From Aphrocallistes beatrix (lineage: Eukaryota; Porifera; Hexactinellida; Sceptrulophora; Aphrocallistidae), in contig OY725488.1 in NCBI GenBank assembly GCA_963281255.1, positions 682,001-746,000 on the forward strand: a DNA stretch of 64,000 bases. The letters run 5' to 3'. Positions 32,393 to 44,891 of this stretch are shown here, piece by piece; position 1 is the stretch's first letter; every line of letters begins with the position of its first letter. The translations under genes were made by a program, and so were the position numbers. The notes under the pieces are model-generated. The model was not told where the DNA came from and ran no database searches. It was given only the letters and a program-made list of their open reading frames with translations.

Positions 32393-33307
32393 TACCCAAA
32401 ACTGACTCAAGTTAGAAGTGAAGTGCGTAACAAGTGTAAATACAACTATTTTCGGATGTAGATTTATGGGATATTAAAATTACGCAATAGGCTTAGTTTT
32501 CTGTATCTTTTTAGTTAGCATTTTATAATTATGAATTACTTAGTAATCTCTGTTGTTGATTCTGAACCACAATCTGACACAACAGACACAGAATCTTATC
32601 CTCCAAATTACCCAGTTAGATGGTAAAATAATTACACGTGCAAATTAATATGAAATCGAAACGACAGTAGAACCTAGTTAATACAAACTCCAGTTTGTAT
32701 TATCCAGAATTTACATTAACCGAAGTGATTTACATGTATTTCCTCCGTAGGGATAAAATATATGTTCATAGTAACGAGGTTCACTGCATATTGATCGAAT
32801 TAGATTAATTCTCCACAAATAATTTTGTAACAAGAAAGTGCTGAAGTCCAAAAATGGATTTGGCAGAATCTAGTGCTACTTATTTTAGTGGACACATCAA
32901 CATAATTGATCTATCATCAATATTTTTCTTCTCGACTAACACACTGACCCTACAGCCGCGATTGTGGGCTTAATCTATTGTGCAATCAATGCCGGAGTAA
33001 TCTGGATTGACCAACGAATGTCTCCAGACTGTATGTAATTATCTCGTCGCGCACTCATTTCATGAATCATTTAACGTGAAATACAAGAACGACTACGAAT
33101 GTACTTACTTCATCGTAAAGAGTTCCTAGATGTCATTATAATAGCAGTCTGTCTCGTTGCATATATCTGTATTTAAATTTAAAATAAGGAAGTGGCTATA
33201 ATGATTAACAATGAAATTCGAAAGTTGCTGAGGGAGAAGTAGAACTAAAAACAAAAAATGAATAAATAACTAAATAAATAATCAATTAGTGGAGAAGGGC
33301 TGACGAT
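32393..33307. other. Upstream region of the NuMA-like gene and 3' flank of TRPA
   Basis: 915 bp, AT-rich, holding the NuMA promoter and TRPA 3' UTR. The one recognisable item is the MITE at 32665-32786. No ORF or RNA gene seen. Confidence 0.4.
32665..32786. mobile_element. 122-bp MITE with Tigger/mariner-like termini
   Basis: Left end CAGTAGAACCTAGTTAATAC. The right end read on the other strand is CAGTGAACCTCGTTACTATG, the same terminus with a one-base gap and three changes. An inner short palindrome (ACAAACTCCAGTTTGT) follows the left arm. The flanks do not show a clean TA duplication. A second family related in style to the TTATCCGAAC elements. Confidence 0.55.
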
Positions 33308-36300
33308 TCACAATTCTTCTAACGCCGCAAGTTCCTGGTGAGTGGCCATCTTCCTAGCCAATAGCATCAAGATGTTCTCAATCTTCTGGGTGCGCTCCTG
33401 CAATTCGTCACACTGGTCTTTCACACTGTTCAGTTTCTCTTTGATCTGGTACGTCTCCTCCGAGATCTCCTCCAGCTGCGTCGGCTCCTGTACCAGTGCA
33501 GAACGAATCTTGTCGGATGTGAGTTTATTCTCGAACAGAAAATTAAAAACTCGATACTTGAAGAAATCCACAATCCCGAACTTGTTCGGATATAGTTTCT
33601 TTATACTAGTGGAGAACAGTTTCCTGATGCCATAGGGTAGCTTCCCTTCAGTATCCAAGACAAGCACCACCTGCATCTCAAACCTTTTGAGCTCAGCATT
33701 CTCCTGCACCCCTTTGATATCGTCTACAGCCAGTCCGACTAGCAGGTTCATCAGCAGGATGGGCATCATCACGATGAACAGTACCCATATGATGATGGCA
33801 GAGACGTAGTAGTAGAGAGGTTGCTGAGGATTCTCGAAAATGCTGTCGTACTCAAATTCGCCAGTCGTCATGGTGAGAGTTTTGAGGAATGCCTTGATGG
33901 GATTGCTGAACGCGTAACAGTCCCTGCTCTCTTGTAGTAGAGCCATGTAGAAAGCCATCCCAAAGGCGATGAGGAAGAAGAGAGCCATCACCACTATCTT
34001 GAGAAATGTGAAGAGAATATCGACATACATCAGAATATAGATTCCGATTAGAGGATACCTTTTCATTGAAACGAAAAAGTTTATCCAAGTTAAGAATACA
34101 GCAAAAATTCCGCATTGCCACGCCCAGTCATGCGGCAGAGATCTGCAGTTGAGAGTGAGAATGGGGTCCACCATGAACAGCACAATAAGAATATGCCCAG
34201 AAACTTCAAGATAATTCTCGAAGGATGTCAAGTAAGCGATCGGGTGCACTACGAACTGTAGGATTTCAATCAGGATTCGGATGGCGGCCAGAATGAGGAT
34301 CAGGGTAACCACACTCACAATCTGAGTCAGATTAAGGGTCAGCCCGATGAACCATCTCCCTGTGAAACTACGGCTGTTACAAGTTGTACCGGTGTAGATG
34401 ACTGTGACATTTGTGGGTGAACAGAATTCATTGAAAGTTCGGTCTATGGGGTTAGGATAGAACCAGACGAACAAGGATAGCGCCAGTATCAGGATGAGGT
34501 AGAGGAAGAGGTTGGGGTAGTAGAGGAAGCGGCCTACACGGTCCCACTTATTATTCAGGATGCTGGTCACAATGGGATGGTTGATCAGTTTCGTGTGGCC
34601 GGATTGTGCGATTATGTAGAGTGGGTGGTTGGAGTCGCTCAGGACGGCAGGGATGAAGTTGTAGTACCAGGGGATATACACATTCTTCGCCACCTCCACG
34701 TGGCGAGATATCTCCCCTTTGTGCTTCTTGTAGAAGTGATTCTTCTGATAGGACTCCATGTCATCGATAAATCTGTGGTCAAATTTCACCTCGTATTGCG
34801 CATCCTTGTAGTCAATGTTCTCTTTGGATATGTTATCCGTGGTCCAACGGTTGAAGAGAGCTAAGGTAAGGTCTGGCATCTTCGTAATCATCTTTCGCAG
34901 TGGTGAGTTGCCATCAGAGGCGTAATTTAGGAGACAGGTCTCAAACTTTGGATGTTTTAGAAACAACTCCACGCAATCCTTCTCATCTGCCTCTATCGCC
35001 AGGTCTAGTGGCGTCTCTCCCTTATGGTTCGTGACTGTGATGCTAGCTTCATTCTCAATCAGGATCTTGACACACTCATATCTCCCGTTCTCACAAGCAA
35101 GGTGCAGCGGTGCGGCCCCATGGGTCTTGGTATCGAGACAGTCGATGGACGCGTCCTCCTCTATCAGGAGACTGACCACCGCGTTGTGCCCATTCATGGC
35201 GGCTAGGTGGAGCGGGGTCAGTTTGAGACCGTTAATCGCTCTGACGTCAGCGCCGTTACTCAGCAACAGGCGACAGCACAGCAGGTGTCCCTCCTCCGCG
35301 GCCAGGTGGAGCGGTTGGTTCGAGTCCTCATCTTCATCCGCTACCAGATCTGAAATCAAATGCGACTTGGATTTCGCTATCGCTTCGATCACTTTAGCCT
35401 TGCCTGCTCTGGCCGCACCGTGCAAGGGAGTGGCCTCGTCTTCGTTGCGCTCTACGATTTTGGCGCCATTTTTCAGCAACACCTAAGGAGATCAGAGGTG
35501 AAATAGATCAAACTACCGCGGATAAGATCATTAGTATTGGAGAGACGAGGGATTACAATACTAGCTATTCTTAATTGGGTACAACCACCACCTTACTTTA
35601 ATTTCAAATTGAATTTCCTAACTCAAGTATTAAACAACTGGCTCTACATGAATCTATGAGTACAAATCCAGACGTGCCTTTATGGTTTTCGTATTAATGA
35701 AAAAATTCAATGCATTGTTAAACAAAAGCAAAACTCTATCCTGCACTTCCCACGTAGTATATCATGCGGGAGAAACCGACCTGAGTAATTTTTTGGAATC
35801 CTTTCTCCGCTGCTATGTGTAGCGGTGTGTTGTCCCTGTTCCCATGCTCGTTGATGTTTTTCTGTATCCTCTTGTCGCAGAGGAGAGCCTCCACAGTCTC
35901 CAGGTGTCCCTCTTCCACTGCATAGAACAGAGCGGACTTCCCGTTCCTGTCCACGAGGAGCGGCTGGCATGCTCTCTCTTTCAAAAGTCTCTGGCACACC
36001 TTTACGAATCCCCAAATGGCGCCTATAATGAACGAAGTGGCGCTCTCCGCGTTAGTGGCATTCACCAAAGCTCCCTTCTGGAACAGAAAGCTGATCATCT
36101 CGACTCGATTGTTCCTAGCTGCGTAGTGCAGCGGCGTAGCACTATCATTGTCTGGACAGTTCACATCCACTTCCTTATTCTGCAGCAGCAGCCTGGCTAA
36201 CTCGATGTGACCAAACTGTGCGGACAAATGTAACGCCGTAGCGCCGTGGGTGTTCTTCTCCACTCCAGTGAACCTCTGAGACAGACACATCTTCACTGCT

Positions 36301-36845
36301 TCCTGAGATCCTGACATGACTGCACAGTGTAGCACGCAGTTATCGTCCACATCTCTCTTCGTTAGAATCTCAGTTCCTTGCTTGCGATAGTTTATATGAA
36401 GGAACAGCTGTGTCAGAACGTCCACGTGACCTTCAGTAGCTGCAAGGTGAAATGCAGTCTCATCTTCAAAGTCGCAGGCAAATACCTCTCCGTTTGTAGT
36501 CAGAATCAGCTCAACGATCTCTTTGTGTCCGTAGTAAGCAGCGATGTGAAGACAGTTCTGACTCTGCTCATCTATCTGCCAAGGGTCAGCCCCGAACTCG
36601 AGCAAGATTTTCACCCCCTCCACGTTGCCCCTCAGACACGCGTAGTGCATCGGAGTCATCCCGTACTTGTCCTTCTTGTCCTTCTGAGCGTCGTTGGAGA
36701 GCAGAAGACTGAGGCAAGGGAGCAGATCCTTGTCAACAGGACCAACCTCCGCGTCTGGATCGTCCTCAGCTTCAGACTTGAGAACGTTCTTAGCAGCATA
36801 GTGCAGTGGAGTCTGGTCCTCCTCTGTGAGCGGGTCCACCGTTAA
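33308..36845 (-). CDS. TRPA-type ankyrin cation channel, exons 2-3
   Basis: Exon 2 is 35781-36845 and exon 3 is 33308-35482, both in phase 0. With exon 1 at 41456-41932 the CDS is 3717 nt, 1238 residues, near the usual TRPA length of about 1100-1200. Residues 130-720 form a long ankyrin array (TPLHYAA, ALHLSAQFGH, TPLHIAAEKGF and similar). Six membrane segments follow at roughly 825-1105. The pore loop reads LTMTTGEFEYDSIF and the last segment is followed by LLMNLLVGLAVDDI, both close to TRPA1. A short coiled coil ends the protein. TRPA channels are Ca-permeable sensors of chemicals or temperature at the plasma membrane. The N-terminal Cys cluster used for electrophile sensing in bilaterian TRPA1 is not obvious. 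Exon 2 has no ATG before the ankyrin repeats, so an upstream exon is required. Confidence 0.88.
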
Positions 36846-37611
36846 CTAGGAAGATTCTGGAATAATATTACTGTTGCAGTACAGACCGTTTGGCGTCGAA
36901 CGCATTTGAACTGTAACATTACTATGTTCAAACTTCCTTAATTATAGGCAATCAATGCACACATCACAATCTTACTAATCGCGCAATATATTATCTACGT
37001 GTGTAGTAATCTCTTATAATTAAAACTCTCTTTTTTATAATTGAGCAACTGGGAGGTGCTAGAAATGTGAAATTAGAGATTTCGAATATCATATTTTCAA
37101 GTCTATATGATGAATTATTTGTTTACTTTTGTTCACAATAGATACATAAAGTAAACAAATCTCAAAAATATGCTAGAAACTAGCTTTCAACGGTTGACAT
37201 GGGGTTTTTAGGGGTGCCATTTCGAATATCATATTTTCGAATCGGTAAAATATGTGGTTCACAATAAAATGTAGATTGCGGTGTAAGAGGCAAGGTTGTA
37301 GATGTACCGATATAAAAGTGAGATTGTGAATAATAAACAGCTTAATGAAAATATTTTAATAGAAATATAACAACGTGAATTAAACAAGTAATGTATCTTA
37401 AGAAATCATGTAAATACACATTACAGTACCAACGTAGTAATAAATTTATAAATAATTAGAAAGTATTAATAACATTAAACAGTATGAGTATTATACACTT
37501 AGAATAAACGTAACTTTAACTAATGAAAAGTAACTCGAAAGCGATATGAGTAGTAGCCGTATGAAGGAGACTAGTTCCGGACAGTAGCATAGTCACCTCG
37601 GGCTAGTTACA
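36846..37611. other. TRPA intron 1, 3' part, downstream of the receptor kinase
   Basis: 766 bp, AT-rich. Contains a direct repeat of a TTTCGAATATCATATTTTC-like motif at about 37080 and 37222, and the kinase gene's 3' UTR. No ORF. Confidence 0.4.
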
Positions 37612-40404
37612 TTAATTCGATTCACTAACTTCATCGTCAAATGGATCCGGCGCGTCGGAGTGGATGTCTGGTAGTGAGGCGGATTCGGTGGAGCTCACTC
37701 TCCATGAGTTGAGTCGCTGGAGGATGGACTCGAAAGTTATGCGTTTTGAAGGTTCCATGTCCCAACACTCTAGCATGAGGGAGTAAATCATTTGCGGACA
37801 GTTATCTGGTCTCGACAAGATCTCACCCCCTTTCACTTTCTCCATCACCTGTTCGTTTGTGAATCCGTACCAGGGTTGCATCGCGAACGAAAACACCTCC
37901 CATATAAGCACCCCGAAAGACCAGATATCAGTTTGAATGGTAGCCTTTCCATACATGATCGCTTCTGGTGCCATCCATTTTATTGGTAGAAGCGCCTCTT
38001 TACCAATGCGATAATAATCCGACTTGTACACATCCTTACTCATTCCGAAATCTCCAATCTTGACGACAAGATTCTTTCCGACAAGACAATTCCTAGTGGC
38101 CAGATCTCGATGCACGAAACTTCGCACAGACAGGTAGTGCATTCCTCCTGAGATCTGACTGCATATATTGACAAGGTCGGCCGTGGATAGAATGGGGGGA
38201 TCTTCTGATAAATCACTCTCGGTCCGTGAACTCGGATTGACGGAATTCTTAGGTCGCTTCATGAGACTGCTCGCACAGCCTCTGAGGTAGTTGTTCAGAT
38301 CTCCGCTCTCCATGTACTCGAATATGAGACAGAGAGGAGCAGTTTTGTCTTTGAAAGAGACGCCTAGAAGCTGTAGGATGTTGGGATGGTCAAATCGAAG
38401 CATAATATCAGCTTCTCTCTCGAAATCCATTCTATTCTTCACAGTTGCTCCTTCGTGTAGGGTCTTGACTGCGACTAGTGTCACCTTCTCACCTGGAATG
38501 ATCGAACTTGCTTCCGCCAGTTCAACAGCGCCGAACTGCCCCTGCCCTAGCTTCCTAATGAACCGGACGGAAGAACGAGGAAACTCTTTCTTATCGGTCA
38601 GACAAGCTTTGTTGTTGAAAGGGGAATAGAACTGATTCTCAGCGACCTTACTCTCAATGAACTTTGAACTGCAGAACTGCGGCTTATTGAACTGTCGGTA
38701 GTACATCACGCAGAGGACTATGATCCCAATGGCGATGATGATAATAATCACGAATATGATGACAATCCCAATGATGAGTGGGAGAGTGGTGGAGTCCACA
38801 TTCGGCTGGGGAGGATCTGTCCCTCCTACTCCGATGATGACTGTAGGAGGGCGAGATGGCGGAGCTGCGATGATGCTCTTAATCCCTAACTGAGTGCAGG
38901 TCTGAGGGGAAGAACTGATGTTGCCACAATCATACAACCAAGGATACTTCCGAAAAATGTCGCTCGTTGTTAATTCTCTCCAGTAATCTATGCAATCACT
39001 CCTCCAAAAATCGATACAATCTTGAAAGCAGAAGTCGTTCGATGCAGAAACAGTTTGTACAGGGCTACGGGTTATGTCACACGGTCTGAACAAGTTATTA
39101 CAAAGGTACTTCATCCCCGCCCTATAGCAAGGCTGCGACACCGAAGACCCGGTGATGGAGAGGAGATATTCATGTAGCTCTGTGGCTAGCCCCTCTATCT
39201 GAGAATCGAGCAAGTAGTAGACTGGAGCCTCCTGAGTATCCTGAGTCCCGTTAAGGTATGGAGTGCATTCATTAATTGAGACAATCGCACAATGGTCAAC
39301 AGGGGTAGGGGTGGTGTATGTAGGGTTGACAGTCAGGGTGACAGCTTGCGTGTCATATGTGTGCGTTCCATTGGGACGATTCGATGCGGTGCAAAAGTAT
39401 GTACCTTCATCTTCCGTGGAAACCAAGTTGAAGATTAGTGTCTTTTCATCGCTCAGTGTATTCGAGGGATCGTCTATTATGGTCCACGAGAAGGTAGGAA
39501 CTGGGAATCCTAACGCCTCACAGGTGAGAGAGACAAAGCTCCCCTCATTCACGTTTCTGGATTCAGGCAGCCCGTTGATTTGGGCGGCGGTGTGCTCTAG
39601 GATTAGAATTTGATCCGACACTTTGTGCTTAGTCTCTCTAGTGGTGTTACAGTAGGATATAATATCTATCTTGACATAGTGATTGAGAGGGATTTCCCTG
39701 AGAGTATATGAATATGAACCACCTGTAGCATCCAGAATGTTCAGAAACATCTGCTCACTAAATTCCCAGATATTGCCGAATCTTTCAGCAGTCTGATGCC
39801 ATATTTTGTATGTAATATTGAAGTAAGTAAGACAGTGTGGGCCTGAAGCAGGGTACAACTTCCAATCCAGTTGCACTTCTCCCTGTCTGGGGTTAGTCAA
39901 CACATATTTATTCGGTCTGGGAGGCTTTCTCTTGTCTTTCATAATGATTTGCTTGGTTGTAGAAGTTGTATTGAATAAAGTTGTATTGTAGCTCATAGGG
40001 AAATCTGTTGCAGAGATAGTAAGGTCTATAGCAGTATAGGATTTTGGGTGTTCTATTTCCAAATCTCGGTCACAGACAAATACCGTTGTCCACTGAATTG
40101 ATTTGATACTCCCAGTAATAGTTGTGTTCTTCCAAATAAAATCTTCTCCAGGGGATTGTGCTTCAGTTATGACAAAATCATCCGAAAAAGAAGAATTTAC
40201 TAACGCTATTTCAGTTGGATCTACAACGAACCATAAATAGGTGAATGGTCGATTCGTGAAGGTCGCGAAGGTGAGAGAAAATTCTTGGTTCAAGTCTACG
40301 TCCATCCTTCTGGGCGGAAATTCCGTCCGTTCACGGCATTCCATTTCATACTTCGACAAAATGAGCAACAATCCGATGAAAATGAAATTAGCATCCAACT
40401 TCAT
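37612..40404 (-). CDS. Receptor tyrosine kinase with FnIII-like, Ig and frizzled-type domains (ROR/MuSK class)
   Basis: 930 residues from the first ATG at 40404, no introns. Residues 1-20 are a signal peptide; about 160-265 look FnIII-like; 275-360 form an Ig domain (SLTCEALGFP...GTYFCTAS); 370-505 form a Cys-rich frizzled-like domain; 541-567 are a membrane helix. The kinase spans about 613-890 with GQGQFG, Lys647 in VAVK, HRDLATRN (Asp767), DFG (785-787) and activation tyrosines in YKSDYY. All catalytic residues are present, so it should be active. Ig plus frizzled plus kinase is the ROR/MuSK plan, but no kringle is seen and the FnIII-like part is unusual. Frizzled-type domains suggest a Wnt ligand. 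The gene lies wholly inside TRPA intron 1 on the same strand. I leave the symbol blank because ROR and MuSK cannot be separated. Confidence 0.9.
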   Translation of the reverse strand: MKLDANFIFIGLLLILSKYEMECRERTEFPPRRMDVDLNQEFSLTFATFTNRPFTYLWFVVDPTEIALVNSSFSDDFVITEAQSPGEDFIWKNTTITGSIKSIQWTTVFVCDRDLEIEHPKSYTAIDLTISATDFPMSYNTTLFNTTSTTKQIIMKDKRKPPRPNKYVLTNPRQGEVQLDWKLYPASGPHCLTYFNITYKIWHQTAERFGNIWEFSEQMFLNILDATGGSYSYTLREIPLNHYVKIDIISYCNTTRETKHKVSDQILILEHTAAQINGLPESRNVNEGSFVSLTCEALGFPVPTFSWTIIDDPSNTLSDEKTLIFNLVSTEDEGTYFCTASNRPNGTHTYDTQAVTLTVNPTYTTPTPVDHCAIVSINECTPYLNGTQDTQEAPVYYLLDSQIEGLATELHEYLLSITGSSVSQPCYRAGMKYLCNNLFRPCDITRSPVQTVSASNDFCFQDCIDFWRSDCIDYWRELTTSDIFRKYPWLYDCGNISSSPQTCTQLGIKSIIAAPPSRPPTVIIGVGGTDPPQPNVDSTTLPLIIGIVIIFVIIIIIAIGIIVLCVMYYRQFNKPQFCSSKFIESKVAENQFYSPFNNKACLTDKKEFPRSSVRFIRKLGQGQFGAVELAEASSIIPGEKVTLVAVKTLHEGATVKNRMDFEREADIMLRFDHPNILQLLGVSFKDKTAPLCLIFEYMESGDLNNYLRGCASSLMKRPKNSVNPSSRTESDLSEDPPILSTADLVNICSQISGGMHYLSVRSFVHRDLATRNCLVGKNLVVKIGDFGMSKDVYKSDYYRIGKEALLPIKWMAPEAIMYGKATIQTDIWSFGVLIWEVFSFAMQPWYGFTNEQVMEKVKGGEILSRPDNCPQMIYSLMLECWDMEPSKRITFESILQRLNSWRVSSTESASLPDIHSDAPDPFDDEVSESN

Positions 40405-41455
40405 TTCAAACTGATTCAAATTAAAGCTAAAACTATAAAGTTTTTGTAACTACAACAGAGTTATAGTATTGGATATAAATCGTACCAGCTTTGACTTATG
40501 TGCATACGATAAGAAGACTTGAGCGTGCGGTGACAGTTGAATGTCACTCGCTTGCTATGGGTTGAGAAGTCCTAACGAACTCATTTCTAGCATGCTGATC
40601 CCGCAACTACCTCCCTAGCGGTAACATAGCAAACCGTTGCGGCTTCAAAACTGAATACAATTTATTGATTTATAGATTATTATTTTTTAACACGCAGGTA
40701 AGGATGCCACCACGGAGATGTGAATGGTGCTCTCAATAGAACTAGAATTTATGAATTATCACAATTGTATGGAATTAAAATGCAATGGGGCTTCATGACA
40801 AATTTCAAACATTCTAATTGGTTGCTGTGAAACTGTTTCGAGTTTATAGAACTTCAATCTATCCACAAAAACAAGATAGAAATATTTTAAACTCCGTACT
40901 AAAACGAAAAATTGAAATAATTAACTTAAAAATTGAAAGATTAAATGTATAATACGTTAATCAATCTAATATCAAACGGACATGATATTAATTCCTTGGA
41001 ATCATTATTAATTAATTGCTCCAATTAAATTAAATTGGATGTCCTAATGATCAAATTGAAAAGATGTTAGTGTGTAGCAAGTATTACCCAATTCACAAAC
41101 CGATTTTAACGTTCATAATTATTAAACTATATTAAAGACCAAGGAACTACCATGAGGTGGAGGAGAGAAGAAAATTAAATTTAAGGTTGTTTCTAGCAAA
41201 GACATTCAATAAAATAATAAATAAACCTAAAGATTTGTGGTTATTTTTCTATGGCACTGCACTATAATAGACAAATCAATCGTTTATGGATAATGATGTT
41301 TGGTGTAAGGAGTTTCCCATTAAAATTATAGATAAAATTACTTAAAAAACTCTGTTACTAATTTGGCACTAGTAGCCGCCGGTCGCCAGTCCGGTATTCT
41401 CACAAAGAGCTAGTCGGCCATCAAATAAAACGAGCAAGAAAGGGAATAGAAATAC
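40405..41455. other. TRPA intron 1, 5' part, upstream of the receptor kinase
   Basis: About 1.05 kb of AT-rich sequence that should hold the kinase promoter. The only repeat noticed is the 23-bp GC-rich motif at 41377-41399, shared with 20282-20304. No ORF. Confidence 0.4.
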
Positions 41456-41932
41456 CTGCAGCACATCTTTACGTCTGAGCAGTTGGTCCAATACGAAGAA
41501 TCGGTTCAGCTTAGAAGCGTAGTGCAGTACGTACATTCCTGACTCGTCAGGCGTCTGCAGCAGGCGGCTGAAGCTGCCGAGCTTACCAGTCTTGCAATTG
41601 TGGTGAATAACATTCATGAAATCCAACTGAGACCAATCCCTCACAGCTTGGAACAGAGTGGTGGAGGTAAGCTCTCGGGAAATAATTGACTCATCAATAT
41701 TCGTCAGTTTGTGTGCTTCTTTAATGCTCGTCTTGTGCTGAGGGGGCTCCATGTTATCGATAGGTTTTACTTGAATTACGGGATCTAGGAAAGTAGCGCT
41801 ATCTATGGATGTAATGTGTAGGCTAGAGTAAGAACTAGATGGAGCTGTGCTCTCAGTCAGCGCGATATCTGAGCAAACTACACTACTTGATCGGGAGAAA
41901 TTCATACCAGTGTATTCATTGATCAAGTCCAT
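41456..41932 (-). CDS. TRPA-type channel, exon 1 (N terminus and first ankyrin repeat)
   Basis: Starts at an ATG and ends at a CAG then GTATTT donor, 159 codons, phase 0. The last 30 residues (DESGMYVLHYASKLNR...LLRRKDVLQ) are a half-finished ankyrin repeat. Exon 2 (36845) begins LTVDPLTEEDQTPLHYAAK, which completes that repeat and starts the next in register; this is the main reason for joining the two across a 4.6-kb intron. Residues 1-100 are Ser/Thr-rich with no known domain. The frame reads 28 codons past the donor before stopping, so intron retention would give a truncated protein. Confidence 0.75.
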
Positions 41933-43015
41933 CGGAGTTCATTTTAGAGACAATACTAAGGTAAATTTTTCTTTCCTACATCACTTTCAAATATAAAGTG
42001 CAGAATGAGCATAATATAAATGAAATAGAGTTCTGAGCAAAATGAAATGTGTATTCTATAGCAATGACTTCAATAAAACAATCGTTCTACTCATTCATAG
42101 AGAACCATTCTACTCAAGTAAATAATAATATTACATATTTTCATAGACAGCTAACGAAGTAGAATATTACTCGACCTAAAGGATGGTTCGCTAACTAATT
42201 TATCTGAAATCCCAAATGCATTGAAAAGAATCGTACTTAAGTATATTTATCTTTTTTTTGGAATTAGATAGATAGAATCCAATACATTACTTACATTGTC
42301 TCGCCAGTTTGAGAATTTGAGAACCCGTGTTTAGCAGGTACGCTCGAATTTCCCTGTCACTGATTGACAAACAAAGAATTAGCGCAATAAGGCTGCTTGG
42401 AGATAGAATATCAATGATGTAGTATCTACGTCAACCCCAGGTTTCTTTCCATGCCATCAAGACTCACAACTTTATAAAGTACATATTTATCGCAATTACC
42501 GTTGCCATGCATGAAGTAGGAATAATGATGATGCCCTAGCATGTCACAGGAATCATTCCGAATACGATAGACACATACTTGTAGAGTGATAAGGCCAAGT
42601 GAATGAAGAGAATTCAAAGAAAAAATGTGTCAAATTTTAGATGGGTTAGTTCATACGCTAATGTACAGTATGCTAGGTAACCAATTCAATTGAATGGTGA
42701 GTCTAACATAAATATGATAGTCTCACCACTATACATTCACATGGGACTGAATCACTTTTGTTAAGCTACCAACGACCCTGTAGATCTAACAATCACCAGC
42801 ATTTGCATTCAATTTGTAAGACCTCTCATTACATTAACATAAATTAATTAGAATGTCTAATTTGATTATTTAAATTATGCGAATTGAAATGTGTTCAGAA
42901 AACTTTAAGTTTAGAAGTTTAGTGAATAAGGCCCATAGAGAATAATGCCATCCTACATCAATTCGATACAGAATAAGACTAAGTAAACCTATAAGTTGAT
43001 GATATTAAAATGGAA
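41933..43015. other. Spacer between TRPA and PRPF31
   Basis: 1.08 kb with the TRPA promoter and PRPF31 3' UTR. AT-rich, no credible ORF (a 63-codon frame near 42.5 kb lacks an ATG start), no clear repeat. Confidence 0.4.
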
Positions 43016-44891
43016 TCATGAAGGTTTAGGAACCGGCCTGGGCTTTACAAAGCTGAATTCAGTATCAGTTGAGAAGTATCGCTCTGTTTCACCGTGTTTC
43101 TTCTCGGCGGCATTCGGGTTGAAGATTTCAATTCCCTGGATGGGAGTGAAAGCAATGGAAGAAGAGGTCCCGGACACCTGGCGGACTGTGGACCTACCTC
43201 CCGAGTACATCTGCTGCTGCCGCTGGATTTCTTTCTGGAGTTTCTTTGATATAGTCAGCTGGAGATTTGTACAGTAGAAATAAATACAGTACGAAATAAG
43301 TACTTTCGATGGAGCAATGAAAGTTTAAATATTATTTGTAACAGTCACCTGGTTTCGCGAGGTGGCAGCTGGTCCTCTCACTTTCCCAGTGTTCTCCTTC
43401 CGGCCAAGAGTCCCGACTCCAAACCCTAGATCCGTCTGGTACACGTCCTCCTCAATCTGTCCGAACACGATCCGATTACTCTGCTTCCTCACTTCAGTCA
43501 GAGCGTGCTTCTCCTTCAGGCGCCGGATCCGTTTCCCTCCTCTCTTCTTGCGGGGGGCGTCGTCAGGTTTGGGAAGCGGTTTGATATTCTTGACGGGAGC
43601 TGGTTCTTGGAGCTTGTCAATCTTCTTGCGAACCTCTGCCAGGAGCGTCTCTCCCTCTCCACCTGTTGGACTAGGGATTATGTTAAACAAATTACAGCGA
43701 TAAAATGATCTAAAGAGAGACAAATATATGTCACGCAACGTGAGATATCCTCTTCACACCTGTTATTAAACGCGTCGAGCCTCGCTGCGATGGTGCACTT
43801 GGCAGCGATAATTCTCGAAGCTTTCATCCTGACATCTTCCGCCACACTCTGCACCATCTCTGAGAAGTAGAGATATCCGGAGTGAGGGAGAATAGAGGAA
43901 ACAGAGAAACCAGCCAACACTTTCTTCTGAGCGCCTAGCACCTGCACATTACACGCAGGCATCTTTGCGAGGTTGTGTAACCCCCCGGCCACGCCCACAA
44001 GCTTGGCGGCTATAGAGGGACCTGCACACACAAGGGTTAGACCTGATAGGCACCTGTATCAGAAGTACCTATTCTGTACCGAAGACTGACCTATTACTGT
44101 GGATAAGTTAGGCGCAATGAGAGACATGTACGACTCCACAAACTCCAGAATTCGCCGGTACGAGTCAGTGAGATGCTCCGCAGTGCTGCACGCCTCCTTC
44201 ACGCTCTCGAGCTCAGGAGGAGACAGCGGCTTCCCCTGAGTAGTGGAGGCGGCCACGCTGACTATCATGATGGTAGCCGGAGCTAAGATCTCTGAGAGAC
44301 CGCTCTTTGTCACTTCCAGGTGATTCTCCAGCTCCTGCACTGTCCGCATATAGTCGATAGACTTGTGCACCAGCTGTTCTAGCTCCGGAAACCTCTGAGA
44401 GTACAGGTCTCTCACCAGCCTGTGGATCATGTTGATCTAGAGAAGGAAATAACATATCATACCAGAGGTGAGAGGTGAAAGTCTGGATCGTGGATTGATC
44501 GAGCATCTACGATAGGAAGTAAGGAGGAGTGAGGAAAGGGAGTTACCTCATTATCGATCTCGACTAAGATGGAATTACAGTCTACAATCAACTTATACTG
44601 CGGACTATCGGAGGCTAGAGCACCTGAGCTGGTTGTGAGGGGACTGGCGGCCTCTTCTTGCTGCTGGTACTGCTGCTCTATGCTGGACAGGATGGACTGC
44701 AGCCGATCTGAGCTCGCTATCCGCGCTATGTAGCGGACTGCGGCGGTGGGGTCTTTCTGCCCAAACTGGAGCTGAAGGTCCAGCAGCACAGAGTCACTCT
44801 CCGCGTGAAGGTCGGAGTTCCCCTCTGGGAGGTCACCCGGTAGCAGTTCGTCTTCTCCGAGGTCATTCAGGAGCTCTTCTGCCAGAGACAT
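43016..44891 (-). CDS. PRPF31: Pre-mRNA processing factor 31 (U4 snRNP protein)
   Basis: Five exons: 44547-44891, 44091-44436, 43760-44021, 43349-43670, 43016-43258. CDS 1518 nt, 505 residues, close to human PRPF31 (499). It has an acidic N terminus, a long coiled coil and a Nop domain with GPSIAAKLVGVAGG, which in PRPF31 binds the U4 k-turn together with SNU13. The basic segment KKRGGKRIRRLKEK and the C-terminal TISKKLQKEIQRQ match the Prp31 C-terminal domain. It is needed for U4/U6.U5 tri-snRNP assembly in the nucleus. The first 28 codons plus about 145 bp upstream are duplicated at 46101-46335, where they drive the mitofusin chimera. Confidence 0.94.
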
